Made by a program: the position numbers and the translations under genes. DNA of 26,611 nt from Plantago elongata (Eukaryota; Streptophyta; Magnoliopsida; Lamiales; Plantaginaceae). The notes under the pieces are model-generated. The model did no database searches, had not been told where the DNA came from, and worked only from the letters and a program-made list of their open reading frames with translations. Location of the stretch: the NCBI GenBank assembly GCA_036897095.1, contig JAYMSP010002060.1, positions 1-26,611 of the forward strand, in the 5' to 3' direction. Shown here one piece after another: positions 19,982 through 26,611 of the stretch (its first letter is position 1; every line of letters starts with the position of its first letter).

Positions 19982-20464
19982 AACAATTTTATTGCATGCA
20001 CTAATAAGCAAAGATGCACCACACGTCACCGCCAGTGACAAATTCAAGACCTTCTCCTCTAACTAACACAAAGAACACGAGCCATATACTTCAAAAATGC
20101 ATTACTTTGAAGTTTAAGAAACTTCCAACTATAATATGGCTATTATATCGATTTATTGATTCAGAAGATTTTCATAAGCGACGTTTTGTGATTTCCACGT
20201 GGCCATGAACGTGCTTTCGACTTTAGTTGCTGGCCCTGGAAATAATGATTTGTCGACAATATTTTCTTTTCACAAGGAGTAGGTAATGACCATACCGAAT
20301 TAGGGACGGCGAAATGTAATAATCAATCTTTAATCAGTACATTGATTTTGACACTCGATTTTCGAGTGGCGAATTATCGACACCATTGTATGCATATATC
20401 TATCTACCTTTCAACGAGTTCCCTGGTAATTATCAAAACTTAACAATAGGTAGATGGAGGTTAG

Positions 20465-20835
20465 ACCTGACAGTCTTGATCCAAATTTAAAATTCGATTC
20501 AAAAGATTTGATCTAGATTTAAAAGTAGACACAAAATTATTACGATCTAACAATCTGAACATGATCCGAGATCCGATCCGAATTTGAAATTGAGCCGATA
20601 TTGTCATATCCGAAAATGGTCCGTTACACGAATTGACCTGGCGTATCCGAAATGACCCGATTTCAAATGATCCGATCCGAAGTGATCCAAATTAGAATTA
20701 ACCTCAAATGATCCGAATTAGAATTGACCCAGAATTATCTGATCCGAAATGACCCAAATTAGAATTGACCCGAAATCATCCGATCCGTACTCATTTTCGA
20801 ATTAAATTTGACCCGAAATCATTCGATATACGAAG
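20465..20835. repeat. Second degenerate ACCCGA/ATCCGA array
   Basis: Irregular repeats of GATCCGA, GACCCGAAA and AATTAGAATTGACC, including three blocks of AATTAGAATTGACCC-like sequence with GAAATxATCCGATC between them (about 20690-20800). It has the same theme as 1058-1430. It lies inside copy B of the segmental duplication, and copy A lacks it. There is no coding content. Confidence 0.8.
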
Positions 20836-21331
20836 CTTTTAATCCCATATTTATATTCAAATTCCCCTTCATTTTTACCAATTACCTCTCATAATGAAAC
20901 ATTTCATATGTTATAATATAACAATCATAATTAATTATTGATCCATATATCTTTACTTCTACGAGTCACCCATTTATTTTTACTTTTATTTTATGCCTCA
21001 TTATAATTCTTGCTCAGATATTTGACTTCTTTGATTATTTATAAATTAGTACGTATTTATTAAAAGTTGTTTTAACTTCAATTTGATCATCATATTGTAT
21101 ACTTATAACTTAATTATATCTCAAAAGTTGTTCTACTCAACAGACAGATAAAGTAATTAATTAAACATATGTACATAAACAGATGCTCTTTCCCTCATAT
21201 ATAGAGATTAAAGTCAGATTCAATTGAAAAGTGACACAATTGATCACATAGTATATTTAATATTATAAAACCGAGCCAAAATGAAATTATATGAACAAGA
21301 ATTGTTAATTAATGTTGCGGTGGAACATCTG

Positions 21332-21433
21332 AGAGTTATAAGATGGTCGAATGGTAAGGAAGCAGGAGCTACAATTGTGAGGTGATGAGTTCAATCCACG
21401 GTGGAGGTAGAATTAAAACAAAAAAAACATACA
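21332..21433 (+). mobile_element. tRNA-derived SINE of a second, shorter family
   Basis: A 102-base element with a perfect box A match (TGGTCGAATGG, 21344-21354), a box B match (GTTCAATCC, 21389-21397) and an A-rich tail (AAAACAAAAAAAACA). It is flanked by the near-identical GAACATCTG (21323-21331) and GAACATTTG (21434-21442), a plausible target duplication. The head resembles a Leu/Ser-type tRNA more than SINE family 1 does. It is too degenerate and short to be a functional tRNA gene. Confidence 0.65.
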
Positions 21434-21687
21434 GAACATTTGGTTCATTGGCAATGTACGGATCACACATTATAGACATACCTAGAGTTTTGATAATTTG
21501 TTTTTCTTTTAATTGTAAATGAACTTGAACACGCGGCTAATTAATTATTGGAAATTACGCTTCATTATCTATTATAATTTTGATAAATGATAAAGCCATT
21601 CGTTTCACATAGTACACGTACATTAATTTATTTCTCATCAGAAAGAAAACATTATATTATAATGTAGGGACATATTGGACAGAATAT

Positions 21688-21869
21688 AGGAGGTATAAGG
21701 TGGTGTAGTTGAAAGGAGCTTGAGTGGTAAGGGGAGGTGCATGGTTCGATTCTGATGGAGTCATAAAGCGGTTTAAGAGTAAAGAGGTGTTGGCATATGT
21801 ACGTTATTGGTATAGAAGTAAATATAGTGTAGGAAGTATTTGTAATATTTGTCGTTTTAAAAAAATAAT
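21688..21869 (+). mobile_element. tRNA-derived SINE (family 1, copy b)
   Basis: A 182-base element starting GGAGGTATAAGGTGGTGTAG. Box A is TGGTGTAGTTG (21701-21711) and box B is GTTCGATTC (21744-21752); both fit the polymerase III consensus. It ends in GTCGTTTTAAAAAAATAA. The target duplication is TATTGGACAGAATAT (21673-21687) and TATTAGATAGAACAT (21870-21884). The paralogous copy A has a single CATTAGATAGAACAAT at 12425-12440 and no SINE, which confirms the insertion boundaries. Confidence 0.85.
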
Positions 21870-21932
21870 TATTAGATAGAACATTACACTATATAACAAA
21901 GTGAAAATAAAATAAGAATATGTATATTATCA

Positions 21933-22061
21933 TTTTCTTTTGAAACGGCTAAGATTATAATTAATCTTTTTTAATCCTAAACCATCCTATGCCTTGATTA
22001 GGAATCGAGCTCTACTCCTCACCACTTCAACTCCATTCCACTATACCATCATATACCTCCC
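21933..22061 (-). mobile_element. tRNA-derived SINE (family 1, copy c)
   Basis: On the minus strand it reads GGAGGTATATGATGGTATAG, box A TGGTATAGTGG, box B-like GCTCGATTC, then a body ending AGCCGTTTCAAAAGAAAA. It is the same family as 13258-13390 and 21688-21869. ATTATCATT occurs on both sides (about 21927-21935 and 22076-22084) as part of a probable target duplication. It lies only about 60 bases from copy b, in the opposite orientation. Confidence 0.65.
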
Positions 22062-22364
22062 CACATATATATAGATTATCATTATTTTTACAAAGTATAA
22101 TTAATTTTCAAGGACGATATTAAAATTAATGAGTAATATTTACTATACTTTATATATAGTTAGCTATATGTCATTGTACAACTACTCGATCGATCGATAT
22201 AGTGTATGCTTCTAGATGTTGGATATACTTAGCTACTTAAGCATGTTATATCAGTATTGGTCGTGGATGTAAATTAAGAGACAAGTTCGTTATTTCGAAA
22301 CCAAAATTATGATACCGATAGTCCAATATGTATAAACTCTGTAGGACATGGGCGGCTTTTGTAC

Positions 22365-24124
22365 ATGATGATAGGACAATAAATAATACACTTCTGAGAC
22401 ATATCGAAGATAACGAATTTAATCCTACATAAATATAGGGACCTTCTCAATTTTATTACAACTAGATATCATTTATATTAATATGTTATATTAACATATA
22501 ATTTGTTAAATTAAATTATTATAATGACACAATAATTTGCTTACAATAATGTATTAACACATTTCATATCTTTTTTTAATACTTAGTGTTAAAGATTTTT
22601 TTGGTAAAAAACTTTTCCAAATATAACATAGTAGTTTATTAATTTAAAACAATATATATGTTTTTTATTAACGTGCATTATATTTGCTTAGTGCCATTAT
22701 ATGTGTTTTCTAATATACATATAATGTTAATTTCGTCGTCGTTTAAGTAGATAGTCTCTTACAAAAGTTATTTATTCGATTATATATGAATTAACACCAA
22801 AAACTTCAATGATCATCAACTCTCTTTGTATTCTATATTTTCTATCTTGCTTTCAGTTTGAGTTTGTACCAAAAAGATCACGTATAATCTACTTGAAATA
22901 CGAGATCAACATAATATATTCAATTACAAAAATATCACATATATTAAATTGTAATATTATGTGTTTAGAAATGCTATCAATTACGATTATAGTGAAGGTT
23001 TAATACGGTAAATTAACTTCAATATACAACGACTGAGCTGAGGAGTGATTTTGATGGCTAACGTCGTAATCCATTGAATCAATTCATGCAAAGTAATTCC
23101 TTTTTCTTGCGAGTATTCCATGCATGCATTTACTGATACATCAATTGTGTGAAGAAAAATCAAAGAAAGAGGTAGTAAAATCAAATTTTGTCTTCACATC
23201 ACCTAATATATTAGGCACATTATATGTATTTAAATTATTGTGTACTGTACTTGGGTGGTACGTGTTAACTCATAATAGAACTTCAAAAAGATAATGTTCC
23301 CACTAATCACTCTTTATATGACTAATCTAAATATATATATAATAAAAGCGGTGTCCATTCTCAATAAAAAAGACATATCACATAGATAAAATTTTATATG
23401 TCATGCATCTTTAAATTTTGTTCAGTTTCATGAATAAAAATAAATTTAAAAAAATATTAATTTAAAAATAACTATTTAATATTAATATATTTAATTTTTA
23501 TTAAATCGTGTATAACTTTATATGTAAAACTACGAAAAATATGGTAAACATATATTTGGATTCATCTTGTCAAGACGAATTCATAAACACCAATCTCATA
23601 TAGATAATGTTGACTAAATAAATTATTTACATAGTAAAATAAAAAATGTATAAATTTAAAGATATATTTTGATTTATTACGATGAAACGAATCCATAAAT
23701 ATCAATTATTCATTAAAATAAGATATAAATTTAAATAAGTATTTAATTGTGTAAATTTATATTTTGTCTTCACTATTTAATTTTAGTATTTTGACCGCAT
23801 AGTGTGTGTGTGTGTGTGTAGTTTTTATTGAGTCTCATATAAATTTATCTATGTAACTCCGAAATATATTTCAATTAAATAAATTATCAATTCATTAAAT
23901 TAAATATAAATGTATTAAAGAAATTTATTTTGTTGGAACCACAAATATATTTCATTACTCCAAAAACAAGTTAGTACAACAGTCAACCGAATTTCACACA
24001 CTATTCGTATTATCAAATCCAAAACACAACCTATACAAAATTGGACTTTGTTCTCTTCAACTTAAAATCAATTCAGTTCAATTTAGATCAACTCTGCTTA
24101 GTTATAATTTATATATTACTTCAG
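22365..24124. other. AT-rich intergenic DNA
   Basis: No supported gene in about 1.75 kb. A (GT)9 microsatellite lies at 23802-23819. Short open frames at 22809-23003 and 22987-23184 have no recognisable motif and AT-driven composition. Confidence 0.4.
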
Positions 24125-24184
24125 TTCAGTTTAGTTTAATTCAGTTTCATCCAGTTCAGTTTAGTTTAATTCAGTTTCATCCAG
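24125..24184. repeat. Tandem repeat, 30-bp unit, two perfect copies
   Basis: The unit starts TTCAGTTTAGTTTAATTCAG and ends TTTCATCCAG. Two identical copies follow each other, with partial TTCAGTTCAG-type units on both sides (24064-24200). It is a small minisatellite in intergenic DNA. Confidence 0.9.
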
Positions 24185-25361
24185 TTCAGTTCATATCAAT
24201 TAACCCCAAAACAATTTATCAACATGAAGTTTAAATCAAGGATATAAGACCTCTGTCAAATTAAACAAAGTATAATCATATTTTTAATTTCAACTAAATC
24301 AAATAGGCTTCTGCTGAAAAGTGAAAGATTCCAACCAGACTATATGTATATGCAAACTCAGCACCCCCGCCTCAAATATATGTGAACGCCACCATTTAAC
24401 ATTGGCCTTACTGATGAGCCACATAGGTAAAGTTTGACGTGTAATGTATCTTTAAATTTCATGGAATTTTATTGATAAAATTAATTTTAAAAATATATAT
24501 ATTATTAGATTGAACGATAAATCTAAACTTATTTAGCCATGATTTTTGTAGTCAATATGGCCCAATTCTCTACGATGTCATATTTCAAAAATATAATATA
24601 CAGTACATGTTAAAAACGAGCTCAACTTATTGTAATTTTAAAAAATGATAACATATTTCACAATTTCAATATTATTATGAAATATATTTTAAATTTTAAA
24701 TTTTAAAAATAGAAAATAGAAAATTTTAAGTTGCAAATCCATGTACGATCTCTCTGAATTTTGAGACATTATTGTTTGTCTATGTCTCATGTGTATGATG
24801 AGATGTTGAGGTAGAAAGTGTTTGTGGTCCAATGTCATTTAATTCGAAATAAAGATTGAGGGACTAGTTGATGATAATTTGATTAAATATTGAAAAATAT
24901 TTTTTTTTTAAGGTGTTGAGAAATAAATGAAAAACAGTACTATAAATTGAGACACTGCTAGCTTAGATAAGCAAGATTTGTGTTATATATATATATATAT
25001 AAAATAAATATAGTACGACAAATGATGATGGATATATTTTTCAAGGTTAGATCCGACCAACCTGTTAAGGTCTCGACGAGTTGATATAAGATAAACTTTA
25101 TATCGGGTCATGCACACGTACGGTCGTACCTGGCCCGTTAAGTAGTAACTGATACTATTTTTAATAAATGTACCCCTCAAACCCCAAAACAAAATTGTAT
25201 GCGCAATTTACATGGCACAAGCATAAGATAAGTATTCAAAATACAAAATAGCATCCATATATAAGTCATAGTTATCATAAGAATAAGTTTTAGTATACAA
25301 CTCCAACAAAATTAAATTAAATTGATATTGATAGAGTAGATTATATACTAACTATGTACTA
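24185..25361. other. AT-rich intergenic DNA
   Basis: No gene is supported. A (TA)8 tract lies at about 24984-25000. A stretch near 25045-25140 has GATCCGACC/CGGGTCATG words like those of the ACCCGA arrays. Confidence 0.4.
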
Positions 25362-25673
25362 GGACCATCTCCAATGGTCACACCCACTAAAATCAACATA
25401 TATCTTCCACGTCAACATTTCATTCACCTTACAATCTCAACAACCATTATACTCCAATATTCACACTCTATTTAGCTTTTCTTTTTTCATTTCTTTTAAA
25501 CTTCATCTTTTTATTTCTTATTATCTTTCATTTTATTTAAAATAAAAGGAAAAATAAGTCTTACATTTGTTCAAAATCTTAGAACTTGTGTCAACTCTGG
25601 CACCAAGTGAAACTCTGTTGGAGCTAATTAGGACGTGTCAATCCAATGCCTTGAACTCAACTGGAGTTGGTCC
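25362..25673. mobile_element. Probable MITE with GGACCATCTCCA-type ends
   Basis: The left end is GGACCATCTCCAATGGTCA. The reverse complement of the right end is GGACCAACTCCAGTTGAGT. They form an imperfect terminal inverted repeat around a 312-base AT-rich non-coding interior. Ends containing CATCTCCAA are common among plant hAT- or Mutator-type MITEs. I could not find a clear target duplication (GTACTA left, GAACTA right), so family and exact borders are tentative. Confidence 0.5.
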
Positions 25674-26236
25674 GAACTAATCAAAATTTACAATAATGCA
25701 ACACAAACAACTCTATAAAATTTAAATTTGTTCTTGTTTATGTTCTATGTCAGGAGTTTGATTTAATGGGTATTGCTTTATACTTCTTAGCATAATTAAA
25801 CTTTAGTTAGAAAAAAATATGTGCAATACATATTAAATATCACATAATATGTATATAAAGGATATACAATTCATATAATATATTCCAACACGTAGATTTT
25901 TTTTTTTTTGTTTACTAAGTTAGGACAATTAACAAGATTCAAAAAATCTGTTGAGGTCATGTCAATCTATATCACATTACACTGGGAATTCTGTCATTTT
26001 ATTGTTAAACGGGTCGGGTGATATACAACTCGAATTTAAATTCATTCAAAATAATAAAAGTCCAGGTCCGGGTTAGAGATATATACTCGAACCAGTTACG
26101 TGTCTTCGTAAAATAAGACCCGACTAACATTTTATAGATAAGTTAGTAAACATACGTTTTTCAGAGAGGGGTGCAGGACTGCAGGGTGGGTGCCAAGAAA
26201 ATTACCATAACATATAAAATTATATATATAAAATAA
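25674..26236. other. AT-rich intergenic DNA
   Basis: No gene is supported. A few CGGGTCGGGTG / GACCCGAC words at 26009-26125 recall the ACCCGA arrays. A T-run of 12 bases lies near 25899. Confidence 0.4.
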
Positions 26237-26313
26237 TACTCCGTCCAGACCAGATTTAACTTTATGTGGCCCAAACACAAATTGTAAGAGAATGAATAAA
26301 TTATAATAAATAA
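26237..26313 (+). mobile_element. Stowaway-like MITE, 5' part only
   Basis: This begins TACTCCGTCC and aligns base by base, with substitutions, to the start of the next element (CAGATTTAACTTTATGTGGCC against AAGTTAAACTTCTCGTGGCC, then ACACAA.TT). It stops where that element begins. It reads as an older copy of the same family, cut by the insertion of the second. Confidence 0.55.
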
Positions 26314-26315
26314 TA

Positions 26316-26611
26316 CTCCCTCCGTCCCAAGTTAAACTTCTCGTGGCCTCGGACACAAGTTTGAAGAAAAAACTGAAAAAAGTAGGAGAGAATGTGATAA
26401 GATTTTTGTGGTTATTTTGATATACATGGATCTTCGGATCGATGTGTACTTAACTGTTTGGAATGGAATTAAAGTTTTTGGTTCCAAAAGTAGGAGATAT
26501 AGTGATAATGTAAGGGAAAAAGTAAATAAAGTAGGAGTGGAATTTTTCATTTAAGGGATGGGAAGATGAAGTTGTGACGGACCAAAATAACCAAAATAAA
26601 ATACGGAAATA
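26316..26611 (+). mobile_element. Stowaway-like MITE running to the window edge
   Basis: It starts TA|CTCCCTCCGTCCCAAG, the classical Stowaway terminus with a TA target site. Downstream it contains GTTGTGACGGACCAAAATAA near 26571, resembling the subterminal part of the other end. The expected closing GGGACGGAGGGAGTA is not reached before the window ends. The open frames on its minus strand are not genes. Confidence 0.7.

Larger units (their letters stand above)
20191..22364. repeat. Segmental duplication, copy B (partner 11771-13650)
   Basis: Copy B keeps the order and orientation of copy A: the G-box region with TTTCCACGTGG at 20192-20202, CATACCGAAT and TACATTGATTTTGACA near 20294-20350, AATGTAGGGACATATT at 21661, TATTGGTCGTGG at 22255, and TAAATTAAGAGACA...GGACATGGGCGGCTTT at 22271-22360. 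Extra DNA private to this copy includes the ACCCGA array (20465-20835) and three SINEs. Divergence between copies is considerable, so the duplication is not recent. Confidence 0.75.

Noticed and set aside
21332-21433. A functional tRNA gene
   Set aside because: Box A and box B are present, but no acceptor-stem pairing around a normal cloverleaf is evident. The A-rich tail and flanking direct repeats point to a SINE.
1-26611. CRISPR arrays, bacterial-type operons or a new multi-gene defence system
   Set aside because: The window is plant nuclear DNA with spliced genes. Tandem repeats here lack the regular spacer structure, and no clustered unknown genes were found.

Overview
The window looks like nuclear DNA of a flowering plant, probably a eudicot. 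It is AT-rich, has spliced genes with GT-AG introns, and carries plant-type SINEs, MITEs (Stowaway-like and Tourist-like), LINE-type RNase H relics and a Ty1/copia relic. It also holds an extensin gene and a Neprosin-family gene. I cannot name the species from sequence alone.

Two host genes look intact, both on the minus strand. The first (7139-10511) is an eight-exon gene for a secreted Neprosin-domain (DUF239) protein of 405 residues. I assembled it by eye from splice sites and family motifs. The second (15897-17156) is a single-exon classical extensin of 419 residues. It has a TATA box and an apparent intron in its 3' untranslated region. Both proteins carry signal peptides and would enter the secretory pathway. 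Nothing in the window shows that they act together.

Region by region: 1-1057 is duplicated AT-rich DNA with a Stowaway-like end and a 96-bp tandem duplication. 1058-1430 is a degenerate ACCCGA/ATCCGA array. 1517-2273 encodes a plus-strand RNase H domain of LINE type. 2535-3032 is a second RNase H relic (minus), cut by one LTR and the 3' half of a decayed Ty1/copia element (3033-about 4183). About 6060-6620 holds exon-like blocks collinear with the ATPase domain of an Hsp70/BiP chaperone. 7139-10566 is the Neprosin-like gene with its promoter. 11063-11740 is a third RNase H relic, sister to the one at 2535-3032.

The extensin gene sits between two copies of a segmental duplication of roughly 2 kb (11771-13650 and 20191-22364). 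The copies differ by private insertions, including a SINE whose empty site survives in the other copy. Around 18728-19500 a tandem repeat of about 108 bp carries a Tourist-like MITE with a clean TTA target duplication. The last 4 kb is AT-rich intergenic DNA with short repeats and MITEs, ending in two nested Stowaway-like elements.

I found no RNA gene, CRISPR array or clearly new multi-gene system. The most distinctive signals are the Neprosin paralogue with an atypical W-W-L segment, the split Hsp70/BiP relic, the extensin 3' UTR intron, and the natural empty sites that date two small elements.
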